From Schistocerca nitens (lineage: Eukaryota; Arthropoda; Insecta; Orthoptera; Acrididae), in the NCBI RefSeq assembly GCF_023898315.1, contig NC_064622.1, positions 180,874,178-180,938,177 on the forward strand: a stretch of 64,000 nt of DNA. The letters are read 5' to 3'. Made by a program: the position numbers and the translations under genes. Within the stretch, counting starts at the first letter, position 1, and the number at the start of each line of letters is the position of its first letter. This document shows, piece by piece, positions 52,844 to 64,000 of this stretch. The notes under the pieces were generated by a model that was given only the letters and a program-made list of their open reading frames with translations, ran no database searches and was not told the origin of the DNA.

Positions 52844-53538
52844 TAAGTCGTCTACTTTCTTTCTCTGTGTGATCCGGCTATACGTCTCTAGTTCCTTAAC
52901 CCTAGGATCTAAGTAGTAGATCAGTTTCAAAAGGGTTTGGCATACGTCTCTAGGTCCTTAACTTGACGTTCGAGAGGTTGAAATTTTCCATCTATGTCTA
53001 TGCACACCTATACTGTCCGACTAAGTGCCTGACAAACGTGCAAACTAGTCCATGATGTGATGTAAACTAATGTACTCATCATATTTTTCATATCTGTTTA
53101 TTAAAGAAACTCCAGAACGTTCCATTTGTACTTACCGTCATTCAGTTATCTTGTTCTGTTATTAATGAGAAACCCATATTGTGTGTCATTCCAGCAATTT
53201 GCACCTACCTTTACAAAATCATTAAATGTAATGCGATTTCCCACATGCGCCCAGTAAATTTTGTTTTAAATCCAATTGAAAGCTATAATGACATTTGCAT
53301 TATCCCACACCAACTGTTTTGGGATTCTGGAATCTATTTTATTCAAATGAAATACGTCAACTCCGTTATGACGGCCAAACAGAAATATTGTAGAATTTCT
53401 TCCTTATCTTCTACAGCAACATCACCAAATATGAACGTAGTGTTTGACCTTACTTTTTATTGCGGAAGAATTTGACTGTTTGTGTACATGTCGCACCATG
53501 ACATTCTACAGTATATTTGGCAGTAGCTGTTACGTGGT
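52844..53538. other. Unassigned AT-rich stretch
   Basis: A short imperfect repeat (tacgtctctagttccttaac / tacgtctctaggtccttaac at 52881 and 52944) is present. No gene was recognised. Confidence 0.35.
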
Positions 53539-53729
53539 GCCGGCCGCGGTGGCCGTGCGGTTCTGGCGCTGCAGTCCGGAACCGCGGGGCTGCTACGGTC
53601 GCAGGTTCGAATCCTGCCTCGGGCATGGGTGTGTGTGATGTCCTTAGGTTAGTTAGGTTTAAGTAGTTCTAAGTTCTAGGGGACTTATGACCTAAGATGT
53701 TGAGTCCCATGGTGCTCAGAGCCATTTTT
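53539..53729 (+). repeat. tRNA-derived SINE, 'ctgcag' subfamily, with target duplication
   Basis: Head 'gccggccgcggtggccgtgc' with 'ctgcagtccggaaccgcggg', B box 'ggttcgaatcctgcc'. The exact 10-bp duplication 'gttacgtggt' lies at 53529-53538 and 53730-53739. Confidence 0.96.
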
Positions 53730-53739
53730 GTTACGTGGT

Positions 53740-54197
53740 CTGAGACAGCGTTTTTGAAAATATACATACGTGCTCAAAGCGGACTACAACCAGTAGTGTT
53801 AGCCATGACATGAGAGCAATTGTCTTGCAGCAGTTGGATGGACCTATAATTATCGTGCATTATCGGGTAGCAGTATCTCATTCTTCTTCTGCTTCTTCTG
53901 GTCTTTTCCGCGCCATCACAGGACCACTCACTTATAACAGAGTCATGATGTCCTACCCATCCTGGCATGATACCGTCTAGATGACATTTTAGTGTGCAAT
54001 AGATTTTTACAGAAAATATGTCACAACTAAGCTGTCATGTTTCCCGCATACGTTATTGCAACAAGGGTTGCCTTGTCACTGCGGTCGAAAGGGAAAGTGC
54101 ACGTACAAGCGAACCGCCACCGCGTTGTGCTGCCATCTACGTGCGTTTTCCTCCTAGTTGCGTTCTGGTAACGTCGCATGACCATCTATTTGTAATT
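53740..54197. other. Unassigned stretch
   Basis: Contains a TTCTTCTGCTTCTTCTGG run at 53883. No gene was recognised. Confidence 0.3.
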
Positions 54198-54368
54198 GGA
54201 AATGCTGTGAATATACAGTCTTCGGGCCTCAGCTGCATTGTGGTGCGTAAGAGGTCAGACGGGTAAAAACTACAATGTAGCGAAGACTACACAAATATGA
54301 TACTGGTCTATGGGAAGACGCACCACAATGCAGCTGAGACCCGAAGACTGTATATTCACAGCATTTCC
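54198..54368. repeat. Inverted repeat with 51-bp arms
   Basis: Bases 54198-54248 are the reverse complement of 54318-54368 with a single mismatch (gggcctcag against gggtctcag). The spacer is 69 bp. Arms start 'ggaaatgctgtgaatataca' and end 'gcattgtggtgcgt'. It could form a long hairpin. It sits just upstream of a transposase relic. Confidence 0.95.
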
Positions 54369-54849
54369 CAACGCGACGTCTACCTTCTGCGAATGTTTTT
54401 AGACATACGGGGATGCGTTTAAGAACCGAGGGAGCTTTCCGGATACAACGTGTCGTGGAAAGACCAATCCGCGACGCATCCCATGTTGCCCGAAACGTTA
54501 TTATTTTGGAGGGTGTCCCATAGACGGTAAGCACAGATTAATTGAAAATGACGCATGTATACAATGTAGTACAAAGGATAGTCTTATCGTGCTGTTGCAT
54601 TTAGGTTGCAATACTATTTGTACCTATTACAATAATAATACTCTTATGATCATTATTTTTAATATTACGAAAGTCATTAGATCTCCCCCAGTAATACCTG
54701 TTTCTCATCATAAAGAGGACATAGAAGAGCAGCAGCGGGCGTGGGGATATCGAGATCTTCGTTACAAATGATACTGCAGTAAAGCTACATGGAAACGATT
54801 TCCGTAATCGGGTATCGCTCTGCAGACGTCTCTCAAATAAAGTAACCAA

Positions 54850-55490
54850 AAATCAGGTTTCATCAGGCAGATTTTATGGGGGATGAATGTTATTTTGCCA
54901 ATGACGCCTCTGTCAATTGAAACAACTTAAATTACTGGGCTCCGGAAAAACCTCACTGGTTACGACCACATCACAAGCAAGGGCACTGGGGTGTTAACGT
55001 ACGATGCGGCGTTCTAGGAGAACACATACTGGACCAGTTTTTCCGGCTCCGAGACTAAATGGTCGCCTGTATTTGCAATTCCAAAAGAATGAGCTGAATC
55101 TTGGGCATCTCTTTGATCATATCCCACTTCATTTAGCTTTGAGGCGCTAGTTTCAGCACTATAGTGCTCCACTCCATTATTGTAGAGGGGTTAGGGAATA
55201 TCTCAATAATGTATACCCCGAACGATGGATAGGTCGTGGTGTTGCATTTGATGGCCAGCGAGATCGCCTGATTTAACGCCCTCGGATGTTTTCTTAAGGG
55301 GTTACATCAAAGCCAGAGCGGAACTGGAAAATCCAGACGTGTTAAAAGAACGAATAAATCATGCTTGCCGTTCATTACCTGCAGAAATGTTAAGAGGTAT
55401 CCACCCTAATAGAGAGGAGTGCTTACATCAATGCTTCCAACAATACAGACAGGCATTTGGAAATTTATATTATAATAATGCTATTATAAT
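54850..55490 (+). pseudogene. Transposase relic (DDE_3 type)
   Basis: Frame-broken pieces appear in order: 'NNLNYWAPEKPHWLRP' near 54930, 'HWGVNVRCGVLGEHILDQF' near 54985, 'FQHYSAPLHYCRGVREYL' near 55155 (Tyr stands at the second catalytic Asp), 'ERWIGRGVAFDGQRDRL' near 55222, and 'SLPAEMLRGIHPNREE' near 55375. The order matches the C-terminal two thirds of the same broad family as 36.4-37.0 and 56.3-57.4 kb. It is badly eroded and no TIRs were found. The inverted repeat at 54198-54368 may have belonged to it. Confidence 0.75.
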
Positions 55491-55937
55491 GAGCTGTAGG
55501 TCTATAACATAGGTTTACAGGAACATAATTTATGATATTCATTATGTTCATTGTTCTTTATTGCTATCAAAGATATGATAGCGTTTATGTAATACTGCCA
55601 ATTATTAAGCATAAACTGATGGATAATGCGTTATTAACAAAATTTGTTTTTATATGTTGATATGCGCCATGAACAGATAATTAATATGCCTTGTCCCTTG
55701 AATTTATTGTTTGGTCACGGAGAATCATTCATTTACGCAGACATCTTTCTCAAGCCCAGGAATCGAACATGGCAGCCCTCCTACAGGAAGCAAGTTTTCT
55801 AGTGACAAGCTAAATTATATTTATCAGGGTCTCCTCTCCCTCCCCTTCACTGTTCTGCTTAGGCAATCCTTTCGTTGTCTGTGGTATCTGGGATTAACTA
55901 ACGTCAACGGAGGACGGCGTGTGGGCCAACTCGTTTG
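55491..55937. other. Unassigned stretch; weak tRNA-like B box
   Basis: The minus strand has 'catgttcgattcctggg' near 55755, resembling a B box, but no convincing A box lies at the right distance. A decayed SINE is possible. Confidence 0.3.
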
Positions 55938-57830
55938 TACAGGGTGGTCCATTCACAGTGACCGGGCCAAATATCTCACGAAATAAGCATTAAACAAAAA
56001 AAAAAAAACTACAAAGAACGAAACTCGTCTAGCTTGAAGGGGGAAACCAGATGGCACTATGGTTAGCCCGATAGATGGCGCTAGCATAGATCAAACGGAT
56101 ATCATCTACGTTTTTTTTAAAAACAGGAACCCCCATTTTTTATTGCATACTCGAGTAGTACGTAAAGAAGTATGAATGTTTTAGTTGGACCACTCTTTTC
56201 GCTTTGTGATAGATGGCGCTGTAATAGTCACAAACGTATAAGCACGTGGTATCACGTAACATTCCGCCAGTGCGGACGGTATTTGTTTCGTGATACATTA
56301 CCCGTGTTAAAATGGACCATTTACCAATTGCGTTAAAGGTCTATATCGTGTTGATGTATGGCAATTGTGATCAACATGCCCAACGGGCGTGTGCTATGTA
56401 TGCTGCTCGGCATCCTGGACGACATCATCCAAGTGTTCGGACCCTTCGCCGGGTAGTTACGTTATTTAAGGGAACAGGAAGTGTTCATCCACATGTGAAA
56501 CGTCAACCACGACCTGCAACAAATGATCATGCTCAGGTAGGTGTTCTAGCTGCTGTCGCGGCTAATCCGCACATCAGTAGCAGACAAATTGCGCGAGAAT
56601 CGGGAATCTCATAAACGTCGGTGTTGAGAATGCTACATCTAACATCGATTGCACCAGTACCATATTTCTATCCACCAGGAATTGCATGGCGACGACTTTG
56701 AACGTCGTGTACAGTTCTGCCACTGGGCACAAGAGAAATTACGGGACGATGACAGATTTTTTGCACGCGTTCTATTTAGCGACGAAGCGTCATTCACCAA
56801 CAGCGGTAACGTAAACCGGCATAATATGCACTATTGGGCAACGGAAATTCCACGATGGCTGCGAGAGCGACCTTGGCGGGTTAATGTATGGTGCGGGATT
56901 ATGGGAGGAAGGATAATTGGCACCCATTTTATCGATGGCAATCTAAATGGTGCAATGTATGCTTATTTCCTACGTTATGTTCTACCAATGTTACTACAAG
57001 ATGTTTCATTGCATGACAGAATGGCGATGTACTTCCAACATGATGGATGTCCGGCACATACCTCGCGTGTGGTTGAAGCGGTATTGAATAGCATATTTGA
57101 TGACAGGTGGATTGGTCTTCGAAGCACCATACCATGGCCCGCACGTTCACCGGATCTGCCGTCCCCGGATTTCTTTCTGTGGGGAGAGTGGAAGGACATT
57201 TGCTATCGTGATCCACCGACAATGCCTGACAATATGCGTCAGCGCATTGTCAATGCATATGCGAACATTACGGAAGGCGAACTACTCGCTGTTGAGAGGA
57301 ATGTCGTTACACGTATTGCCAAATGCATTGAGGTTGACGGAGATCATTTTGAGCATTTATTGCATTAATGTGATATTAACAGGTAATCACGCTGTAACAG
57401 CATGCGCTCTCAGAAATAAGTTCACAAAGGAGCACGTATCACATTGGAACAACCGATAGAAAATGTTCAACCTACCTACGTTCTGTATTTTAATTTAAAA
57501 AACCTACCTGTTACCTACTGTCGTCTAAAATTGTGAGCCAAATGTTTGTGACTATTACTGCGCCATCTATCACAAATCGATAAAAGTGGTCCAACTAAAA
57601 CTTTCATATTTCTTTACGTACTACACGAATATGTAAACAAAATGGGGGCTCCTACTTAAAAAAATGCATTTGATATCCGATTGTCCTACGGCAGCGTCAT
57701 ATAGCGGGCCAACCATAGCGCCATCTGGTTTTCCTCTTAAAGCTAGACATGTTTCGATCTTTGTAGTTTTTTCGTTTGACGCTTATTTCCTGAGATATCT
57801 GGCTCGGTCACGATCAATGGCCACCCTTTA
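55938..57830 (+). mobile_element. 1.9-kb transposon with ~300-bp terminal inverted repeats
   Basis: The left TIR (55938-56241) and right TIR (57539-57830, inverted) match over most of their length at an estimated ~85%. They share 'accagatggc', 'tagttggaccact', 'tgatagatggcgc' and 'taatagtcacaaac'. The outer tip is 'tacagggtggtccattcaca' at the left and decayed at the right. The transposase frame is nearly complete. Unusually long TIRs distinguish it from the other Tc1/mariner-like elements here. Confidence 0.92.
56312..57368 (+). pseudogene. Transposase, nearly intact (DUF4817/DDE_3 type, DD41D spacing)
   Basis: It starts at 56312 (MDHLPIALKVYIVLMYGNCD) with a helix-turn-helix region (VRTLRRVVTLFKGTGSV, then SSRQIARESGIS). 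It hits a stop at 56612-56614 and shifts frame near 56645. From 56649 the second frame carries the catalytic core: 'FARVLFSDEASFTNSG' (first Asp), 'MYFQHDGCPAHTSRVVEA' (second Asp) and 'PARSPDLPSPDFFLWG' (third Asp, 41 residues after the second). The end 'IEVDGDHFEHLLH' at 57368 is intact. Only one stop and one frameshift separate it from a full frame of ~350 residues. Confidence 0.93.
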
Positions 57831-59457
57831 TAATGACTGAAGTCGTTGACTGTGGTGACGAGGTGCTTCAGACAGCCTGGCGCTGCTGCGGTATTCTACA
57901 CATTGCAGTGTAAATACTGGCAGTGTTAACAGTAAGGTGAGGGATATCAACAAAATAAAAGTAAACATTTTTATTCAACAGTCATACGCAGGATGCACTA
58001 CATAAAAAAAATCCGCTGGTTCTTACATTATCTTCACACCTGTACGGAATTTAGCAGATAAAGCTTTCTTGTATGCACAGAATTCAGCGTGTATTTCTTT
58101 CAGATTTATAGGTGTTCCTTTAGCTTCTTCTTTTTACACCATAATGATGCAGTGTTCTAAGCCGTTTGCATGCACACTATACGTACAGACATAGCTCACA
58201 ATGTCTTTATACGCGGTTTGAACACATGACAGCCCAAAGTTCAGTCTTTCCTACACAAGGGATAGCACCGTCCATAGGCTGAACAAGTTTTTATGGTGGA
58301 GTGTTTCAGATAAATGGTTCAGCCTATAGATCTCAATATGAGTGCTGCGCCATAGAGTGGATGTCCAGGGGTCGATAAGATGGACAACACTCGGAGGTCA
58401 TCTGCTGATTGATGTAGGGCTCTGCACTACGCAGTTCACCGCATTCCAACCCTGTAAACGGCACTTTAACACTTCTCGATGCATTTTCAATCTCTAGCGC
58501 AACACGCCAGTCACTGTACAATGATCCCTCTAAACCAATATTTGAGCACTTCGAGCCATTAGTTTCTCATCGAGCACACCAACACTTTGTTCTTGCAGTA
58601 AAAAAGGAATGAGCTGGGATGGTGTTAATGTCAGAGAGCAGTACCTACCTGCTCCACGTTGCTTAGGGCAGCTAGCACTTTTCTTCTGAGAGCCCGAGCA
58701 TTGCTCGGGAGGAGGAGCGTTAGGGGTGTCTCAGAAGGACGGATTATCCTTAGGGGGTCATAAATCAATCAGTATAACAATAGGTTAAGAGATTATGTCA
58801 GCATTTTAGTTAGTGTATGAAATTGATATTTCCGCGTGGAAAACAGTGGGCAGCTTTGCTAGACAGATTGCTCTCTCTAGTCCGTGCAGTACCCCCTATA
58901 AGCCAATGGAAAAACTTTCATCTGCTTTCGATCCATCAGTAAACCTACGTCAGCTGAGTACTGTCGATGTTCGTTCTTACACTCCTCCCTACTTGCAATT
59001 ATTACACTAAAAGATTTGTTGAGCAGCTGGAAGCTGTTATATAGACATGCAGCAATTCGCCCACTATTCCTGTGGGATTCTGGATTTCCTAAAGGTTTCC
59101 GGATATTTCCACTTTTTAACCAGTGTACCCTCGCTGCTGCCTGCGTTGTAAAAGTGTAATGGGGGCATGTCCATCATATTCTTCAGCTCAGCTGTGAGTG
59201 TGGTGCTAAAGCTACCTGCGAAGGGTAAGTAGGCTAACCTCGGCACCTTGTCAACTTCATAGCACTCGTCTTCTGTTGTTCTTCGCTCCACTATACTATA
59301 GCCCCACAAATTATCACATGTCTCATTTCAGTGGTTTGTACCCACTACATGCCCACAGAGCTTAGACCCCAATTTTCCTGACAGGCCCTTCTATGGCACA
59401 TAAGAGCTCCTTCCGCCCTGGAACATAATATATTCTTTAAGTGAAGGGTCCAAGATA
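57831..59457. other. Unassigned 1.6-kb stretch
   Basis: A small perfect hairpin 'cccgagcattgctcggg' lies at about 58692-58708. Minus-strand ORFs at 58521-58333 and 59309-59064 look somewhat protein-like but match no family I can name. Confidence 0.3.
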
Positions 59458-60736
59458 CGAGGGTTGCCCAGAAAGAAATGCATAGCATTTTTTTCTCAGC
59501 CGAAAACAATTCTCCGAATGCGAAACGTTACATACGCATCATTGGAAGTCTCCTGAGTGAGCGCGCCACGTTTCCGTCACTTACGACAGATAGTCCAGCT
59601 GCAGGACGGTTTCAAAATGGCGTCTGTAGATGATGTACTTTACGAGCAAAGTACCGACATTGAATGTTTCACTGCAGAGAAAGAAACCGTGGGGAATATT
59701 GACAAATGCTTGTGTAAGGTCTATGGAGCATCTGCTGTCGACAGAAGTACAGTTAGTCGCTGGGCACGAAGGGTGAGGTCATCAGAAAGCGGTTCGGCGG
59801 AGCTCCACGATTTGCAGCGGTCGGTGAGTCCATCCACGGCTGTCAAACCTTACATGCTGCAGCGAGCTTATGTCATTCGCCAGGAAGGACGCATTACGAC
59901 AGCGAAGGAAGTGTGGATGCACTATCCGCACTCTTGGATATTCAAAAATGCGTGCAAGACGGGTCCCGCGGTGTCTAGCGGTGGATCACAAATCGCACAG
60001 AAAACCATTTATCTTATTGCAACGTTTTGAAGCTGAGGGGGAGGCCTTCTTGTCTCGGATTGTGAGAGGTGATGAAACCTGATTTCACCGTTTTGAGCGA
60101 GAAACAAAACGACAGTCGATGGAATGGCGCCATTCCCACCCCCCACAGAAGAAAAAATTCAAAGCAATTGATCACCGTGCTCTGGGACTGCGAAGGTGGG
60201 ATTCTTATTGATGTGACACCAAGACGCTGTACCATTAATTCAGAAGCATGTGTCAAAACATCAACAAAACTAAAGGCGCGCATCTGTCGACTTCGGCGCT
60301 ACACCAACCCAGGAGATATTTTGCTGCAACGCGATAACGTTCGGCCCGACACAAGTGTGAGGACTGCTGAACACATCGCAAAACCGAGATGGACAGTGTT
60401 ACCGCATCCACACTACAGTCGTGGCCTAACCTCCTCGGACTTCCACTCGTTTGGGCCATTAAAGGATGCCATTCGTGGAAGCCATTTCGAGGAAGATGAG
60501 GAGGTGATTCAAACATTGAAACACTGGTTCCGCCACCGGGAAAATGTTTGTTACTGACAGGGCATACACGCCCTTGTTTCGCGCTGGAGGAAGGCCACAG
60601 AACTGGATGGAGATTACGTGGAAAAGTAGAATGTGCAGATAAAACACCATTCTTTCGTGTATGTAATTCTCATTATGTTCAATAAAGAAATGTTGAAGAA
60701 AACAAATGTGGTGTATATCTTTCTGGGCAACTCTCG
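59458..60736 (+). mobile_element. Full-length mariner element bounded by TA
   Basis: The ends 'cgagggttgcccagaaagaa' and, inverted, 'cgagagttgcccagaaagat' are ~28-bp TIRs with one or two mismatches. TA flanks both sides (59456-59457 and 60737-60738). The length, 1,279 bp, is typical of mariner. The ends resemble those of the deleted mariner at 14223-14870. Confidence 0.95.
59617..60628 (+). pseudogene. Mariner transposase relic (DD34D)
   Basis: It begins MASVDDVLYEQSTDIECFTA, then the helix-turn-helix (ASAVDRSTVSRWARRVRSS). Later frames show 'FLSRIVRGDET' (first catalytic Asp) followed by a stop at the usual Trp. 'GDILLQRDNVRPDTS' holds the second Asp and 'HYSRGLTSSDFHSFG' the third, 34 residues on. 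The closing 'SRWRKATELDGDYVEK' ends at 60628. At least four frame breaks occur, including near 59880, 60060 and 60550. It is inactive but structurally complete. Confidence 0.92.
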
Positions 60737-63534
60737 TAGTTTCGCATTACCCATAAATACTTCACTGCCCTGTCTACTAGTAGAGTTTTGTTGAAGTGCT
60801 TGAGTTTCCAGTATGTGTCTTGGATTTGTTTTCTCATGAACGGTAGTACAATAGTTGTCTTAGGAGAAACCCTTAGAATCTATTTTCTGAAATAGTGTTT
60901 TACAACCTTCAATGCACAATCGTTTCAACGTTCTCACTGTGCAAAAAGATTCTCAGCAGTCAAAGTGACATTCTTAACTGCTCGTAGTCGCCTCTCATCC
61001 CCGTTGTTCGACTTCATTCTCTGTTTCCTGTTTCGTAGTACGTTGCACCGTGGGTTTAACTCAACAAGCTTGGTTCAACATGTAACAAAACACAAGCACT
61101 CACAGAAGTTACATTTCGTCTCGTTTCTTTATACGTTAGTAGAAATCGAACACCTCAAGAAACACTGTGTTTTGTCTGTGGCTCTGATATGGAGTAGTAA
61201 CAGCAATGTTTCAGCGTGCTGTAGTGTGGGCAGAGTGCATTATATACTGAGCTTGAAAACTATTTCGTCATTACAGGTACAGACCCAAGGAGATGAGGGG
61301 GAGCGGAGATACGGGAGTCGTGAGAAACACTTCCCCAAAAATCATTATCCTAAATGAGAGTATGTTTTTACGAATACCAGTTTCTAAATTTCTCACTTAA
61401 CAAGCAGAACCTAAAGTAAAATGAGAACTTTGAATCTGGAAAATCGCAAGGAATTCTACATCGTTACAATCTCTGATTAACGAAACTTACTTTGCAGTTG
61501 CTTTCCCGCGTGATCCGAACCACGAGTCACGCCTAACGAGTCTTCCTATCGTTGAGAGGGGAAATTTATGTTGAATGCAGACTGAAAAACCTCCACATAC
61601 CTAATGAGATTCGAACCTGCGTCCCCTCTATCTTCTGGCAAGTACTTTTTCCAACGTGAACAACAGGTGTAATACAATATGTGGGTCCAGAAGTAGACTT
61701 AGAAAACCTGAGGCCGTGGAGTAAGGTATGGAAGAAAGGGGAAAACCCTCTACTAAGAACAGAATAGGACTGACTTTCCCGAACTTAGGCGGAATCGATT
61801 GAAATAAATAGCTTCCATCCCATTTGTGTATCTACGTACCAGTAGTCTGCAGACGTGGATTCACAATCTCAGTTCGAAGTAAACTACTGATAATGGAGGG
61901 TAAACAGTTCGTTTTTTACGTCGAGTTAACACGGCGTTTCAAAATAGCAGGGGTTTATTGCTATTATACTCCTTACGTCAATTGCATGACACATAAATCT
62001 CAAATTTCAGTATGAATGCTTTCCAGATTAGCTATTTCTATTAATTGCAATTTTTTGCAAGCTCTGTGAAAGTTACGTATTTCAATTATTATTATATGAA
62101 ATTATTTTACGCATTTTATTAATATTATCCTAGGCATGTGTGTGAAGTTAAAAGTGGGGATGATGGCAAGCTATATTTGAGAGTTAGAGGATGAGAGCCA
62201 CTGAGAAATTTGCGCAGGCCTCCCTCCACATCCTTTCCCTCAACACCACAACCAAATCATGAGTATCCTTGCTTAAACCATTACCAAAATTACTTTAGCT
62301 GTTGGAATACCAAGACAGCAGAGATGATCAAAATACACAATAATAGTGACCCTTTGCTCGAAGGATTTGCGGTGAGTTAAGAGTGCAAATTGCGTCTGTA
62401 ACCTGACGGAAACAGATATTGGTAGTCCGTCGTCATATTTTAAAATGTGTCCCTCAAGCTTCTGTAGAAATATCTAGAAATTTCGTGTATTCATCCGCAA
62501 TTAATTTATGAATCTAATTCACGAAGATCATGCCCATGTATATGATATTCAAAGGACCTAAATCTCTTTCTCGCCCGTGGATATGCGTTTACCAGTCTTC
62601 TGTATAATTTGAAAGCTTCAAAACATGTAATATCTTTCGCACAACCAAGCAGAGAACCGCGTTTGCATCTCTGTGACTCAAGGAAAGCAGCAAACTGAAA
62701 AATGAGTTATCAGCTGCTCTATTGGAAAAAATTCTGTACATAAATGAAATCAAATTGCATTCCATGCTGCATTTTAGTTCATGCATAGTCATTGTAAACC
62801 ACAGGATTTAGTGTCGCACGTTTCTCACTGTGGATTATTCCTAAAACAATTGCAGTTAATTGTTTGTCAATACGGCGACTTGCATATTCCTAAACAGTTA
62901 TACAACCGGGGAAAGGAGGGCTACAGTGTACGTAGGGTCCGAGCACGCTTCGTTTCTGGTGAACCTCCACATTGACAGGTGAATGCTAGGTTAAAAACGA
63001 AGGTGAAAAAAGTTACTGAGCCAGCATTCGATTCCACTTAGCAAACTGCTTTACCATTAGAGTCTAGACCATCACACCATATGCGAATGCGAATTTGCTC
63101 ACGCTTTCTGCTGCTTCAAGACACTGCTTCTCTTTCGAATTACGGTGCCTGTTCGATAGGCGGCAGTGGCATCACTTTCACAACTCTGTTTTAATTCGTC
63201 ATAATACCGACAATTTGTACGAAATATTTATAAATTATACATAAAAACCTTCCTTACGAACCATTGTACCTATACGGCATACTGGGAAAAGATAGTGTGT
63301 AGTGATTGATTATGACAGGCAGTCATTGAAGAGGATTGACAAAAAATAAGATGACGACAGTTGCAAAAGTTGCTCTAGGGGTTGCACTAACGAACGCTGT
63401 CAACACAAAAACAACACAAAGGGAGCTCCAAAATCAGGGAATTGCAGGAAGAGCTGATTCGAAAACCACATATCAGTGATGTAAGTGCACGTAATAGGAC
63501 ATCGTGGTGCTGAAAACATAAACCTGGACTGTTA
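60737..63534. other. Unassigned 2.8-kb stretch
   Basis: No gene was recognised. Weak tRNA-like B boxes occur on the minus strand near 61609 (gcaggttcgaatctc) and 63030, perhaps from very old SINEs. The sequence is otherwise AT-rich. Confidence 0.3.
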
Positions 63535-64000
63535 TTGTTGTGGTATTCAGTCCAGAGGCTGGTTTGATGCAGTTCTCCATGCTACTCTATCCTGCGCAAG
63601 CTTCATCTCCCAGTACTTACTGCAACCTACATCCTTCTGAATCTGCTTAGGGTATTCATCCCTTGGTCTCCCTCTACGATATTTACCCTCCACGCTGCCC
63701 TCCATTACTAAATTGGTGATCCCTTGATGCCTCAGAACATGTCCTACTAACCGATCCCTTCTTCTAGTCAAGTTGGGCCACAAATTTCTCTTCTCCACAA
63801 TTCTGTTCAATACCTCCTCATTAGTTATGTGATCTACCCATCTAATCTTCAGCATTCTTCTGTAGCACCACATTTCGAATGCTTCTGTTCTCTTCTTGTA
63901 TAAACTATTTATCGTCCATGTTTCACTTCCATACACTACACTCCATACAAATACTTTCAGAAACGACTTCCTGATACTTAAATCTATACTCGTTGTTAAC
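63535..64000 (-). pseudogene. RTE-like LINE 3' end, partial at window edge
   Basis: The minus-strand frame 63936-63547 encodes 'MYGSETWTINSLYKKRTEAF', 'EMWCYRRMLKIRW', 'HITNEEVLNRIVEKRNLW', 'RLVGHVLRHQ', 'KYRRGRPRDEYPKQI' and 'DRVAWRTASNQPLD', then a stop. This is the well-known C-terminal tail of RTE/related LINE proteins. Coding homology continues towards the window end in another frame (RKSFLKVFVW), so one frameshift lies near 63936. The short 3' UTR starts with 'accacaacaataacag' on the minus strand. Only the 3' part lies in the window. The tail itself is well preserved. Confidence 0.88.

Noticed and set aside
2757..53600. tRNA-Leu-like genes at the SINE heads
   Set aside because: A and B boxes are present, but the sequences sit in SINEs with common tails and target duplications and do not fold as complete tRNAs.
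61600..63080. SINE or tRNA remnants near 61609 and 63030
   Set aside because: Only a B-box-like word is present in each, with no properly spaced A box.
1..64000. CRISPR arrays, bacterial operons, integrons, rRNA genes
   Set aside because: No regularly spaced short repeats with unique spacers, no operon structure and no rRNA sequence. The content is eukaryotic repeat DNA.

Overview
The window looks like repeat-rich intergenic DNA from a large insect genome. The copy number and sequence of the tRNA-derived SINEs, together with the Tc1/mariner, pogo, RTE/CR1/Jockey-like, Gypsy and Polinton sequences, suggest an orthopteran, probably a Schistocerca-type grasshopper or locust. That taxonomic call is inference from remembered repeat families. 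No convincing intact host gene was found, and almost every recognisable coding segment is a decayed mobile element.

Layout. 1-5 kb: SINEs, a 97-bp tandem duplication and a truncated Tc1-like element. 5.3-5.8 kb: a complete hAT-type MITE with an 8-bp target duplication and internal 125-bp tandem repeats. 6.4-8.4 kb: a Tc1-like element split by a palindromic mariner derivative. 9.4-16.4 kb: diverged tandem monomers, a Tc1 relic, a LINE endonuclease relic and a deleted mariner. 16.6-18.6 kb: a TIR transposon, SINEs and a CA microsatellite. 19.6-22.2 kb: an end-to-end pogo/Tigger-like element with only about four lesions. 23.2-24.8 kb: a Tc1-like element carrying a SINE. 25.6-35 kb: three LINE relics, a SINE-in-SINE insertion and a 1.5-kb TIR transposon. 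36.2-41.4 kb: more TIR elements, SINEs, an inverted SINE composite and a TATA/Inr promoter-like site.

41.7-51.3 kb is the most interesting part: the remains of a Polinton/Maverick. It has a protein-primed-type family B DNA polymerase on the + strand, and on the - strand a double-jelly-roll capsid-like gene, an rve integrase and a Polinton-associated ORF. A 5'-truncated Gypsy element lies in the middle, and a Tc1-like element abuts the right side.

51.3-64 kb: a TIR-bounded Tc1-like element, two SINEs, a 51-bp-arm inverted repeat, a transposase relic, a nearly intact 1.9-kb transposon with ~300-bp TIRs, a 1.28-kb mariner bounded by TA, and the 3' end of an RTE-like LINE running off the window. 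The genes do not form a host pathway. The window records layered, nested transposition.
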